Shown piece after piece: positions 52,490-62,949 of a stretch of DNA of 64,000 nt. Both the position numbers and the translations under genes were made by a program. Under the pieces are notes generated by a model, which was not told the origin of the DNA, did no database searches, and saw nothing but the letters and a program-made list of their open reading frames with translations. Each line of letters starts with the position of its first letter. The stretch's first letter is position 1. The DNA comes from JBDHUW01 sp964642385 (lineage in GTDB: Bacteria; Patescibacteriota; Gracilibacteria; Absconditabacterales; Absconditicoccaceae), in the NCBI GenBank assembly GCA_964642385.1, contig CAZXON010000002.1:1-64000 (forward strand), read 5' to 3'.

Positions 52490-53584
52490 ATGAAAGTAGG
52501 AATTGTCTGATTGCCAAACGTCGGTAAGTCAACTCTTTTTAATGCACTTACGAAAACATACGCTGCAGATGCTGCGAATTTTCCATTTTGTACAATTGAA
52601 CCAAATGTTGGCATCGTTGATGTGCTTGATGAGAGAGTAGACAAACTCGGTGAGATATCTAATTCGAAAAAAAAGATACATGCTTCTATTCAGTTTGTGG
52701 ATATTGCTTGACTTGTAAAAGGAGCTTCACAAGGCGCATGATTGGGGAATAAATTTCTTTCACATATTAGAGAGACAGATGCTATAGTGCAAGTGTTGCG
52801 TTATTTTAAAGATACGGATGTGGTACATGTTGAAGGGACTATTGATCCATTTCGTGATGTTGAAATTATAAATACTGAGCTAATCATGGCCGATATAGAA
52901 CAAATTGAACGTAGTTTATGACATCTAGAAAAGAAAGCAAAAACAGGTGATAAAGATGCAAACAAACTTTACCCAGTGCTAAAGCGCGCGTTTAATGTTC
53001 TCATGGCGGGACAGACTGTACATTCGATCTCTCATGAACTTTCCCAGGAAGAGAAAATGCTGATTAAGCCATATAATTTACTCACAAATAAACCATTTAT
53101 TTATGCGGTGAATGTGTGAATAGACGATTTCAATAATATTGAACAAATCCAAAAAGAGTACGCAGAAAAATTACAAGCACCGGTTGCTATCGTTTGTGCA
53201 AAATTAGAATCTGAAATGTTGGGCTTCTCAACAACAGAAAGAGAGGAGTACCTACAAGGTGAATTTTGAGATTTACAGATACCAGTTTTGGACGGTTTAA
53301 TCGCATTGGCATACGATGCAGTTGGACTTATGTATTTTTTCACAACAGGAGAAAAAGAAACTAGAGCATGGACTATTGAAAAAAACAGTACTGCGCCTGT
53401 TTCCGCATGAGCTATTCATACCGACTTTCAAAAAAAGTTTATCAAAGCAGAAGTCGTTTCCTACGAACATTTTGTGGAAGCAGGTAGTCGAGGCGTAGCA
53501 AGAGAAAAGTGATTTCTTAGGTTGGAGGGAAAAGAATATATCGTGCAAGAAGGAGATGTTATTATATTTAAGGTAGGTGCATAG
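52490..53584 (+). CDS. ychF: Ribosome-binding ATPase YchF (Obg-like ATPase family)
   Basis: A 364-residue member of the universal OLA1/YchF family. It starts MKVGIVGLPNVGKSTLFNAL (P-loop with TGA-coded Gly), then FPFCTIEPNVGIV, FVDIAGLVKGASQGAGLGNK and SHIRETDAIVQVLR, and ends with the TGS-like domain (MYFFTTGEKETRAWTIEKNS, then FQKKFIKAEVVSYEHFVEAG). Length is typical. Its stop converges with that of the pilin gene, 1 bp apart. Confidence 0.95.
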
Positions 53585-53585
53585 T

Positions 53586-54164
53586 CTATTCTCTACAAAA
53601 AGTGCTTTGTAATCAAATAGATATATCATCATTGGTACCTAATCATGTCCCTTTAAACACTCATCTTGTCGTTGCTCGATTACCATTCATTTCAGCATTT
53701 GGCCCGGCAGAACCCAATATATCTGGTCTGCAGTCCGTATTGTTATATTCATACTCATTTTCATCTAAAAGATAGGGAGATCCTCGAGGATCTTTGTGAA
53801 ACACAATACTATTCCCAGTTTGTTGCCCTGCAAGAGTAAAAAGAAAATCAATAGCACTATATCGTCATACTTTACAAATATGGGTTTCTGTGAGAGTGTT
53901 TAAAGGTACAGTTACGCTACTACATAAGCAATATGTACAATTGTATTTGGTCAGTTGATACAAAGTTTTTGCTTGATCAGTTTGCGCGGTAACGATTACC
54001 ATCGCTATATTTCTTATGTCCATCTTCACTGTTCCAATTTTTGCTCTGTCTTGTGCGTGTTGGATTCTTGGAACTAGAGCAACCACCAAAATGCCTATGA
54101 CAACCACAACGATAATCATTTCTATAAGGGTAAAAGTTTTTTTATGTCTAATATTTTTACTCAA
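53586..54164 (-). CDS. Type IV pilin / pseudopilin
   Basis: A 192-residue protein with the class III leader and pilin helix KKTFTLIEMIIVVVVIGILV (cut before Phe, Glu at +5). The head contains a Cys cluster (KYNCTYCLCSS) and a C-terminal Cys (TFCRE). No ATG is available: a TAA lies just upstream in frame, so TTG at 54164 (LSKNIRHKK) is the likely start. It differs from the pilin fusion at 37315 in having no lectin-like tail. Confidence 0.85.
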
Positions 54165-54390
54165 TTCTATTTACCATCAGAAATAAAAAAGGATAAATTT
54201 CTTATAAAGTTACATTGATTTAATACAAGTGGAACTTGTTACAATCTAAAAAAAGTAGATTTTTGCTTATAATTAACACTCCACAATTACTCTTGATTTA
54301 ATGTCAACTATTCTTATTATATTTACACATAATTAACGTGAAAAAATCATTGGTAAAAGAGTATTTTATTTTGACTAGATAAAAAAACAC

Positions 54391-54412
54391 TTGACAACCA
54401 GAATCAAATGAG
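54391..54412 (+). promoter_or_regulatory. Possible promoter of the sigma-4/HARE gene
   Basis: TTGACA starts near 54391 with a TATTAC about 16 bp further on. The -35 is perfect, the -10 weak. The remaining spacer 54165-54451 is AT-rich with no gene. Confidence 0.35.
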
Positions 54413-54451
54413 TATTACGATGGTAATATTTTATTCTTTCAACTATTTCAC

Positions 54452-55600
54452 ATGAATTTTAATATTAAGATGGATGACAAAAAAATCAAGGTAGATATAG
54501 AATCTACAAATTTGAGAGACATCCTGCAATATTGTAAAGCAAAAGAGCAACTTGTTCTTGTAAAGAAGTTTGGACTTTTGACGTGAAAAGAGGTTCCACT
54601 GCAACGCATTGGAGCAGATTATAACATGACTCGTGAGAGGGTTAGACAGATTGAAACACAAGCTCTTATGAGATTTAGAAGACTTATCGTATGAAACGAC
54701 AAATATGTAAAGGTGCTTGAAGAGGCAAAAAAGATCCTTGATACACATGGATGATTGCTTTCAGATGATGATCTGATTAAAAAAATTGTAAACAAAAACA
54801 TCTTTAAGTTTTCTTCTCAAGAGTTAAAACTTATTCTTGTATCAGATTTTGATATAAATTATTTGAAGAGAAATAAATTGCTCTATAAGTCATTTTACAA
54901 AGACCCTTTGTTTGAAGATCTTCTTACAAAAATGACCATATGGACGATAAATTATTTTGAAAATAAAAAAGGAAGTGAAGATGTATATGAATTTATTGAA
55001 AAAATGAAAAATGAGTTTGCATCTAAACATACAAATGTAGACTTTCTTCAGAATGCACTTTTCTATATGAATTTTTTCCAAGTTATAAGATGAATAAAAG
55101 TGTTTGATGGGAAAGTTGGATTGCTTACATTCACCGACGTATGGCCCAAAACAATTAAATTAAAAATAGTTTATGTGATGAAAAAACTCAATAAACCAGT
55201 GCACTTTCAAGAACTGCCTGCGAAGATTTTGGAGTGGTTTCCTAACAAACCAGTGAAAGTAACTACGATCCACAATGAGCTTGTAAAAAACAATCAAACA
55301 TTTGTAAATATAGGATTAGGATTATATGCATTAAGAGAGTGGGGGTATGAAGGTGGATTGGTGAAAGATATCATCATTCGCATTTTCAATAAGTACAAAA
55401 GACCAATGAGTGTAAAAGAGATATCAAAGGAACTATTGAAAGAAAAAATGGTAAGTCCAAATACAGTTCTATTGAACTTGCAGAAATTTAAAGAAGATTT
55501 CAGAAGAGTTGATAAAGGGGTATATGAGTTGGTAGAAAAAACACCAGCGAAATCGGTAGGTGCAAAAGCTCCTAGTAAACCAGTCGCAAAGAAAAAATAA
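54452..55600 (+). CDS. Sigma-70 region-4-like protein with HARE-HTH (RpoE-like) domains
   Basis: A 382-residue protein. The N-terminal part has YNMTRERVRQIETQALMRFR (about residues 55-75), which is the helix-turn-helix of sigma-70 region 4.2. The C-terminal half has two winged-helix HARE-type segments (KKLNKPVHFQELPAKILEWF ... VTTIHNELVKNNQTFVNIG; KYKRPMSVKEISKELLKEKM ... VLLNLQKF), as in RNA polymerase delta, then a Lys/Ala/Pro tail. Sigma region 2 is absent, so it cannot melt promoters on its own. It is likely an RNA polymerase-associated regulator. Confidence 0.75.
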
Positions 55601-55633
55601 CCGTTGCAAATAATAGCAAAAAAAGTATAAACG

Positions 55634-55655
55634 AAGGCGCCTTAGGGTGCCTTTT
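55634..55655 (+). terminator. Intrinsic terminator
   Basis: AAGGCGCC-TTAG-GGTGCCTT followed by T residues, between the sigma-4/HARE gene and tRNA-Leu. Confidence 0.75.
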
Positions 55656-55663
55656 GTATCTAT

Positions 55664-55747
55664 GCTGGGGTGGTGGAATGGTATACACGTATGCTTGAGG
55701 TGCATATGCCTCCGGGCTTGGGAGTTCGAGTCTCCTCTCCAGCACCA
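55664..55747 (+). tRNA. tRNA-Leu (anticodon GAG)
   Basis: 84 nt including an encoded CCA. The acceptor stem is GCTGGGG with CTCCAGC. The anticodon arm is TATGC-TTGAGGT-GCATA, giving anticodon GAG (reads CUC/CUU). A long class II variable arm follows, and the T arm is GGGAG-TTCGAGT-CTCCT. All fit tRNA-Leu. Confidence 0.93.
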
Positions 55748-55748
55748 A

Positions 55749-55783
55749 AAACTCTCGGTCTTCGGATTGGGAGTTTTTTTCTA
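55749..55783 (+). terminator. Intrinsic terminator after tRNA-Leu
   Basis: AAACTCTCGGTC-TTCG-GATTGGGAGTTT followed by a T run; a UUCG-type loop starting two bases after the tRNA CCA. Confidence 0.78.
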
Positions 55784-55847
55784 TTTCAAGAAATATCAAG
55801 ATTTTGAATCACACTCATCCAAAATCCGTCGGCACATTACTATTTTT

Positions 55848-55876
55848 TTGACAGAAAAGAGAAATTTGTGTATACT
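55848..55876 (+). promoter_or_regulatory. Strong sigma-70-type promoter
   Basis: TTGACA (55848-55853), 17 bp, TATACT (55871-55876), 44 bp ahead of the next start codon. Confidence 0.75.
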
Positions 55877-55919
55877 AGATACATATTGAAATCTACATTT
55901 ATCTTGTATTTCATAGAAA

Positions 55920-56840
55920 ATGGAAATCGCAAATAAGTTAAAATTAAAAACGTCTTATAGTTGAAAAAACACAAGCAGCCCTTTTATATTGATTATTTTT
56001 TGATTTATCTTTGCTCTGATTGGGTTTTTAATTACCTTTAAACCAATAAAATTGTTGTTTACTTGAATAAAAACAACTGGGATTATAGCTTCAGTAAGTA
56101 GTTCTACTGATAATGATTCTACTGTTTATACTCCCACAGTCTATTATACCTGTTGAAATGACACACAAATAATACAAAAAAGTAGATCGTCTTCATCGAC
56201 TTATAACTATTCAGTTTGAGAGGAAATCATAATATATTGCGATCCTACAGACCCACGCTATTTTGTTATTTTTGCTTTTTCATCATACTTTCTGATTATA
56301 TTTTTTATTGCAGGTTTGTTCATGACAGGACTTGGCATTTCAGTTTACCTCGATACCCTCCGTTCGCAAAAGCTAATGAAACAGATGCTGCAGACAGGAA
56401 CTAAAGTTAGGAGTACGATTACAAAAATAACTGAATTAGCTCGAAAAATAGGTAAACAATCTACCTATCGCATAGAAGCTACAGATTGAAAAAGCGTCTA
56501 TAAAAGTCAAAATATTTTTGGGGATGTTCCAGAGTATGTATCTGTTTGAGATACAATTGTGGTCTGGAGAGATTTGATTGATCCCAAAAAATATCTGATT
56601 GATGAGGATTCTATTTTTCAAAGGGATAAACAGAGTGCTACAAGAGGTGTTTTACCCAAAGAGATACTAAATTTAACCACATCTGAACTAATTAAATTTA
56701 GAGACGATCAGAACAAGTTAAAATGGTATATAGAAAATAGCCCTTTTTTCAGCACCTTATTTGGATGAGTCTTGCAAGAAGAGGAGTTAGTAAATATGAG
56801 AAAGAATGTAGATGAAGAAATTAAAAAAAGACAATCCTAG
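55920..56840 (+). CDS. Two-pass membrane protein, DUF3592-like
   Basis: A 306-residue protein with two helices (FILIIFGFIFALIGFLITF; FVIFAFSSYFLIIFFIAGLF) separated by a Ser/Thr-rich outer loop. The cytoplasmic beta domain (TGTKVRSTITKITELARKIG; TYRIEATDGKSVYKSQNIFG; YVSVGDTIVVWRDLIDPKKY) fits the DUF3592 pattern, where a strand pair ends in G..v.V.y.p.dp..Y. Function unknown. It has a strong promoter of its own. Confidence 0.7.
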
Positions 56841-56909
56841 AGACAACAACGCATTATGAATTTTCGTGTTTCACTTGCAAAAGAGAAGAAAGTGGATATA
56901 TAACATACT

Positions 56910-56976
56910 AATCGCCATTGGCGATTTTGCCCGTAGTATCTATGGGTGGCTATTTGAACAACGATAGGACGGGCAA
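56910..56976 (+). repeat. Twin-hairpin ATAGGA element, copy 9
   Basis: AATCGCC-ATT-GGCGATT (56910-56926) followed directly by TTGCCCG (56927-56933), 30 nt, ATAGGA (56964-56969), CGGGCAA (56970-56976). Both stems are 7 bp. Confidence 0.78.
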
Positions 56977-57031
56977 CTCGGTCTACGCTTCGCTTGCCCG
57001 AGTAAAAATTTATTTTTTAGAGTAAAATAGT

Positions 57032-57472
57032 ATGTTATACGATCAAATACAAGCCGACTATATTTCTGCTATGAAAGCGCATGAAACGGTTAAGAAAGAT
57101 GCCTTGAATTATGTCTTTGCACAATGTAAAAATAAAAAAATAGAACTCCAAAAAGAGTTGGAAGATGCCGATGTGATTGCAATACTGAAAAAAGAGATCA
57201 AAGCTCGTGAGGAATCAATCTGATATCTGGAACAAGCTGGCAAAATAGATGATGTAGAAAAAGAAAAATCTATTATAGTATTGTTGTCTGTGTATCTGCC
57301 AGCTATGATGTCCATTGCACAGCTTACAGAACTTGTGAAAAAAACAGTTGTTGATTTGGGAGTAACAGATTTTACCAAACAAAGAGGGGAGATCGTGAAA
57401 GCAATCATGGCAGACCACAGAGCCCAGGTTGATGGGAAGATGCTCCAAGAAGTGATCAATAGTATGATATAA
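57032..57472 (+). CDS. GatB/YqeY domain protein
   Basis: A 146-residue YqeY-family protein (MLYDQIQADYISAMKAHETV, then KDALNYVFAQCKNKKIE; YLPAMMSIAQLTELVKKTV; KAIMADHRAQVDGKMLQEVI). YqeY resembles the C-terminal tail domain of GatB, which binds tRNA in the transamidosome; its role as a stand-alone protein is not established. Length fits the family. Only one TGA-coded glycine. Confidence 0.87.
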
Positions 57473-57497
57473 TTTTTTTATTTTTTGTATAACGAGA

Positions 57498-58118
57498 ATG
57501 AAAAAAAATTTTCTAAAATTGGGAATGATGGGGTTGGTAATACTAGCTTGAATGTTCTTGCGACAGTTTGATTTGACATATGCGGTTGAAGAAAAAGATT
57601 CTAAAACGGTTGATCAATGCAATAACCCAAACGACAATACAGATCCTGGTTGTTCAAAAGCCTACTCTTGTGAAGAAATATTCCATACAAATCCAAACGA
57701 AGCTCGTAAATGTAACTATGATAGATGTGTTGCAAAAAATCCAATTGATGCTCGTACAGATCCAATGAGTAACCCATGTGTTTGTAAATATGGTGCAGGT
57801 GGAGGATGATGAACTATTTGAATACCACTAAATACTAATTTCCCATTTATAGGGAGCTGTCTAAAAAAGACATGAGCTGAAGGTGCAGACGAAGCGGCGC
57901 TTTCTGTTTTGCCAACTGTCATAAATGCATTATCGAAGATGCTTATCGTGATTATACTTGTGGTAGGAGTGATTATGGTGATCATCGGTGGAATACAATG
58001 GACGATGGGTGAACCGAAAAAGTGACAAGAGATGATCAAAAAAGTTGCAATTGGATTTGCGTTGTTAGGAGCAATGAGTGCGATATTGGCGTTAATTAAC
58101 CCTAATTTCTTCAAATAA
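57498..58118 (+). CDS. Exported Cys-rich protein with VirB2/TrbC-like C-terminal membrane pair
   Basis: A 206-residue protein. It has a signal segment (FLKLGMMGLVILAGMFLRQF), a Cys-rich extracytoplasmic part (DQCNNPN, PGCSKAYSCEE, KCNYDRCVA, NPCVCKYG; nine or more Cys) and a Gly-rich turn. The two C-terminal helices (VINALSKMLIVIILVVGVIM, then MIKKVAIGFALLGAMSAILA) are joined by QWTMGEPKKGQE. This two-helix end resembles the VirB2/TrbC pilin-like proteins common in CPR genomes. The odd Cys count and export suggest disulfides, consistent with the DsbA-like enzyme in the window. Confidence 0.75.
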
Positions 58119-58204
58119 CAAAGGCAAAAACAATACACTTGGAATTGGGAATGAATTATATATAAAGAGATATAGAATAATTTATCTTTTAGAAAAAATC
58201 ACAG

Positions 58205-58606
58205 ATGGTAGTAAAGGTGAAGAAACATGCAACTGGATATCTAATTAACGATAGAGTGTACATCACAACAGATGGATCTCATGATGCAAAATATGTAAAT
58301 CTTGCATTACAAACATGACCAGATATGCAATATGGTAACCACGATATTTCATTTATTGAATATCCAGGCGAGTATGATATCAATGGAATGTACATAAGAG
58401 TATACTCAGGAAAGTGATGAGAATTAAACTATCACATACAAGAAGATGTTGGTAAGTCATACGCTTTTGTACAAACAGAAGACTCTCTTGCAAATGATGA
58501 ATTTATCGCAGACGAATGGATTTATGTAAATCCACACATTGCAAAGGCTCTTGATAAAATGGAAATGGAAGGTACCAAAATAGATTTAACGCAAACAGAA
58601 GACTAA
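58205..58606 (+). CDS. Hypothetical protein, possibly degenerate metallo-beta-lactamase-like
   Basis: A 133-residue soluble protein. ISFIEYPGEYDINGMYIRVY resembles the '.PGEYE..G..I' segment of small metallo-beta-lactamase-fold hydrolases (Lactamase_B_3) common in CPR. No HxHxDH or other zinc-binding motif is present, so any such relation would be to a non-catalytic version. An acidic C-terminus follows (MEMEGTKIDLTQTED). Family assignment tentative. Confidence 0.6.
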
Positions 58607-58607
58607 T

Positions 58608-58671
58608 TCTCACAAAGTGAGACTCCCGAGAGGTCGAAAGTTCCTCTATACAAACGTAAATAGGACGGGAG
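58608..58671 (+). repeat. Twin-hairpin ATAGGA element, copy 10
   Basis: TCTCAC-AAA-GTGAGA (58608-58622) followed directly by CTCCCG (58623-58628), 31 nt, ATAGGA (58660-58665), CGGGAG (58666-58671). It starts one base after the upstream stop codon. Confidence 0.78.
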
Positions 58672-58699
58672 ATTCGCAGTGCACCGCTTTTAAAAAAAA

Positions 58700-59320
58700 T
58701 TATATCTTTTTGGAGAAATCAATATTTTCTAGCTGTTCACCTGCATTCTGAATCACTAAGATGCCATCATCTGGATCTAATTGGTGGATAGTGTGTTTGA
58801 TTTGCTTTTTCTCTAAGAATTCGTATAATAGAGTAGTTTTATGAGCAAACTTAATAACATCATCGAATATAATTGTTGTATAAGGAGCTAAGATAGGAAC
58901 TATACGTTCTAGATAATGTAAATAATCACTCTTTCTTCCATCGATATACACCAAATCCATTTTCTGACTAGATAATTTCTCGTACTCTACAGTGTTCGCA
59001 TCGCTGTGATAAAAGGTAGTATTGTAGGTTTTGAGTGCCCACGCATTGTGACAAGCGCGCTGATAGTCAGGAAAGGAGTGTTCTATACTCCATATGTTTC
59101 CTCCTCGATTTTGTATTAACTGAGCCATAAAAATAGCACTATATCAAACTGCACTTCAAATCTCTCCAATATATTTCGGCTTATTCTTATTGATGTAGTC
59201 GTGCAAAAAATCTTCTGTCCCTTGGGAGATGCAAGGAACTTTATGTTCTTGGCAATACCCTCTCAGCATTCAGAGTGTAAAAGGGGCATTTACAGTAGTT
59301 TTATTCGTTACGGATGCCAT
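58700..59320 (-). CDS. SAM-dependent O-methyltransferase-like protein
   Basis: A 206-residue class I methyltransferase. The SAM-binding motif is YIGEIGSAVGYSAIFMAQLI near residue 52 (two of its glycines TGA). The acidic motif is GGNIWSIEHSF, then MDLVYIDGRKSDYLHYLE (usual FIDadk..Y..y) and TTIIFDDVIK, all in the order of O-methyltransferase family 3 (caffeoyl-CoA or YrrM type). The substrate is unknown. It is divergent from RNase J. Confidence 0.82.
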
Positions 59321-59374
59321 ACTAGAGCATCAAGTGACCTTATTCATATTTATTCTTATTTTAAAAAACAAAAC

Positions 59375-61366
59375 ATGGAACAATCATCTATTTCTACCAA
59401 TGTTACTATCGATTTTCAAAAGAAAACGGTACCAGCAAAAAGACCTGCGAGAAAGACTCGCCCAGCGTGAGCAGCTGTTTCAGCTCGCACACCAAGTACA
59501 ACTACTAGCTCTCACATGAAGCCAACATCATGAGCAGTTGGCAAAAAACCAATACAACAAAATCAACAAGTTTCGTTTAATCCAAAACCATGAGAGATTC
59601 CTGTGAAAATAGGATTTCTAGGGTGAATGGAACAAGTCGGAGAGAACATGACGTTTTTAGAGTATAAAGACGATATTTTAATTATTGACTCAGGATTAGT
59701 ATTTCCAGGTGGTGAAGTCTACGGTGTGGATTACATCATTCCGGATATTTCGTATCTTGCAATGAGAAAAGATAAAATCAAGTGAATAATACTTACACAT
59801 GGGCATTTGGATCATATATGAGCATTGAAACACGTTCTACCGAATCTTGACTATCCAATGGTATACGGTTCTAACCTTACTATTGCAATGGTAAAAAAAT
59901 CGTTAGAAGAAGCGAAATTGCTCAAAGATTTCAAATACAAAGTCATCAACCCTGATATGGATATTCTCAAATTTGGAGGGGCTTTCACGGTTGAGGCGTT
60001 TCGTGTAAATCATAATATACCAGAGTCTTTTGGATATGCAATACAAACACCAAAGGGGCTTGTGGTAACTTGTTGAGATTACAAGATCGATTTTTCACCG
60101 ACGTTAGATAAACCAGCCGACGTGGGAAAGATAGCTCGTATTTGACAAGAGTGAGTGAGAATTATGCTTGGAGAATCAACAAATGCTATGAAACCATGAC
60201 ATACGATAAGTGAGCGTATCATCGGACAAAATTTAGATGCTGTTATCAAAAAAGCCGAGTGAAGATTAATAATCGCCACGTTCGCATCAAATGTTTGACG
60301 TGTTATTCAAATAATTGAATCTGCGGTTAAATATAATAAAGTGGTATTCATCTCTGGGCGTTCAATGATAAACAATATTGATATTGTAAAACAACTTGGA
60401 TATATCAAAGTGCCTCATGATTTTGTTAGAAAAGTATCTGATGAGATTAACACATTTCCAGATGAGAGAGTGATAGTATTGTGTACTGGTGCACAATGAG
60501 AGGAATTTGCAGCGTTGACTCGTATTTCTCGTAATGAAGATAAAAACATAACGCTCAAGCCGTGAGATCAAATTTTGATGTCTGCTACACCAATCCCAGG
60601 AAATGAAAAAGCTGTGTTTTCTATGATGAATGATTTTGTTCGTCAAGGAATTGAAGTTGTTACAAATGCAGAACTTGATGTGCACGCTTCTGGACATGCG
60701 CAACAGGAAGATATCAAAATTATGACATCGTTACTAAGACCAGAATATGTTCTTCCTATCCACGGGGAACCAATCCAAAGAAATGCGAATAAACAGATCA
60801 TGATCTCGATGAATATCGAAAAAGAAAAAATACTAATGGTTGATAATGGAGCTATTGTAGAGATGTATGAAGATGGCGTGAGAATTTCTGATAAACCATT
60901 GAAGCTAGATACTGTTATGGTAGATGGACTTGGAATGGGTCATCTTTCAGGTGAATATGTTGTAAAAGCACGTAAAATCATGTCTGAAGATGGTGCATTA
61001 GCTCTTATCTTTAAGGTAGATACAAAGACAAAAGAACTTGTTGGAAACGTACAAATTGAATCAAGGTGATTCGTGTATTCCTCAGAGGTGCAAAAAATAC
61101 ACACGGAAGTAGTAGATTTCGTGAAGAAGAAATATTATGCGCATTTGAAAGAAACAACTGACGTGAAGATGATACTAAAAATGATCAAAGATGAACTCGG
61201 AGGATTTATTGAAAAAAATATTGGTCGTGTGCCGATGCTGATGCCAATGTTCGTCTATATCAATACAGATCCTGGAAGGGATACTACGAAGGAAGATCCG
61301 ATCTCATTAAATGATGCAATCGTGGGAATGACAATTGAAGAACAAGGAGAGGACTCTGGAATGTAA
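59375..61366 (+). CDS. rnj: Ribonuclease J
   Basis: A 663-residue metallo-beta-lactamase/beta-CASP RNase acting in RNA turnover and rRNA maturation. After a ~75-residue basic, low-complexity N-terminal tail it has VKIGFLGGMEQVGENMTFLE, the zinc motif LTHGHLDHIGALKHVLP near residue 141, and FRVNHNIPESFGYAIQT. The CASP part has VIVLCTGAQGEEFAALTRIS, MSATPIPGNEKAVFSMMNDF and HASGHAQQEDIKIM, with the C-terminal domain ending EEQGEDSGM. Many glycines are TGA. This is the longest copy of TGA-rich conserved motifs at this end of the window. Confidence 0.95.
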
Positions 61367-61397
61367 TCTCTTTATAATCTTATCATTGAAAATAATT

Positions 61398-61459
61398 TCC
61401 GACGAAGTCGGATGCCCGCGATTACTAAGGTAAACTATAATTATAGAATAGGACGGGCA
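61398..61459 (+). repeat. Twin-hairpin ATAGGA element, copy 11
   Basis: TCCGAC-GAA-GTCGGA (61398-61412) followed directly by TGCCCG (61413-61418), 29 nt, ATAGGA (61448-61453), CGGGCA (61454-61459). Confidence 0.8.
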
Positions 61460-61522
61460 ATTGAATAAGTGGATTTGTGTTCTTTGAAAGGAAAAATAAA
61501 TTTTTTGAAAACAAATGCATGA

Positions 61523-61555
61523 AAAAAACTCTCTGTAGCAATAGGGTTTTTTTTT
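61523..61555 (+). terminator. Intrinsic terminator
   Basis: AACTCT (61527-61532) pairs with AGGGTT (61543-61548) with an A run before and a T run after; it may work for both strands. Confidence 0.5.
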
Positions 61556-61626
61556 CAAAATATTTCTAGTTGAAAACTGGTTTGTAAATACTATATCTAG
61601 AAGTGCAATTTATTATTTTTTTATAG

Positions 61627-62202
61627 ATGCCAGAAAAACAAAAAACAAATGCTCTTTGAGTAGCTAAAAAACAGTGAATAAAAACGATGAAGGGACAAGT
61701 TTCTCTTTCGCTGAAAGAATACAATGATGTTTTTTCTGTATTTGATGCAAGAGAGTATCGTAATTGTGCGCTTTCAGACGACTTTTTGTTAGAGTGCAAA
61801 AAAATTGTAGGGGAGTCTAGATTTCCGGTGCAACAACTTAAATTGTGAATACAGAAAAATAAAAGATCTCTCAAAGATGAAATAATTATACAAAAAAGAT
61901 TACATTCTTATTTTCTTGCACAAGCTGATCTTTGGGTTCAAGAAAAAAAAATAGAGAAAAAAGTTGCACAATCAATGATTGCAATAGGTGTTTTAATCGG
62001 TTTTGTGGTTTCATATATTATTTATACTGGGCATTTACATCCCTTTTTGATTGCAGCTCTATCAGTTGTTTGAGAGCCAGCATCGTGGTTTTTGATTTGG
62101 ACTGGAGCAGACAAAGCTGTCGCCTTACATAAAAATCAAAAATTAGAATGAAATCATTATCTCAAATTGGCGCATGCAAAAATATCTTTTTATAACGAGT
62201 AG
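61627..62202 (+). CDS. Membrane protein, unknown function
   Basis: A 191-residue protein. The N-terminal ~110 residues are cytoplasmic and helical (KEYNDVFSVFDAREYRNCAL; IQKNKRSLKDEIIIQKRLHS), then come two membrane helices (MIAIGVLIGFVVSYIIYTGH; FLIAALSVVGEPASWFLIW) and a short tail. The GEPASWF motif between the helices is the most distinctive feature. No family recognised. Confidence 0.68.
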
Positions 62203-62231
62203 TATTTTTTTTATTTTGCTATAAACCATAG

Positions 62232-62918
62232 ATGGCAAAACTCTATTTTAGGTATGGAGCGATGAACTCTGGTAAAACAACTGCAATTATACAAGTCGCA
62301 CATAATTACGAAGAAAGATGAATGAAGGTGCTCTTGATAAAGCCAATAATTGACACCAAATGATTAAACACTATTTCTTCTAGACTTGGAATTGCGCGTC
62401 GTGTTGATATACAATTGCATCGCGGAGAAAATATAAACATATTGTTGGATATGTATAAGAAAAAAAATGGTAACATTGATTGTATTTTGGTTGATGAAGT
62501 TCAATTCCTTGATGTTGCACAGATAGATGACCTTTTCTGGATAACAGTAAATGCAAATATCCCAGTTATTTGTTATGGTTTGAGAAGTGATTTTCTTTTG
62601 CAGTCTTTTCCCGCAAGCGAAAGATTGTTCACATTGGCTCATACGATAGAAGAATTAAAAACGGTATGTCGTTGTGGCAAAAAAGCAATATGCAATATGA
62701 GATTGCAAAATGAAACGCCAATATTTACAGGTGATCAGATTGCTATTGATTGATTGGAAGTATCGTACGAGTCTGTGTGTTGACGTTGTTATGCAAAATA
62801 CAAACAAGCAAGCATCAAAGAGGGGAATAAATTACCTATAATTACAGTCAAACCGAAATCCAAAAAAATAAAATCTTCCAAGCGAGTCAAAAAATCTACA
62901 AAGAAAAAAACTGGATAA
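62232..62918 (+). CDS. tdk: Thymidine kinase (type II)
   Basis: A 228-residue enzyme that phosphorylates thymidine for nucleotide salvage, in keeping with a host-dependent lifestyle. P-loop RYGAMNSGKTTAIIQVAHN, Walker B IDCILVDEVQFLDVAQIDDL, NIPVICYGLRSDFLLQSFPA (lasso/substrate region) and zinc ligands CRCGKKAICNMR with GRCY. A Lys-rich tail follows. Closely spaced with ung downstream (31 bp). Confidence 0.93.
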
Positions 62919-62949
62919 AATAATATTTGAGCACTTATGCTATAAGTAA

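Noticed and set aside
2757..61459. The twin hairpins as simple intrinsic terminators or integron attC sites
   Set aside because: They lack a following T run in most copies, occur in both orientations to genes, and have fixed internal spacing with ATAGGA. They lack the attC RYYYAAC/GTTRRRY ends, and no integrase is seen.
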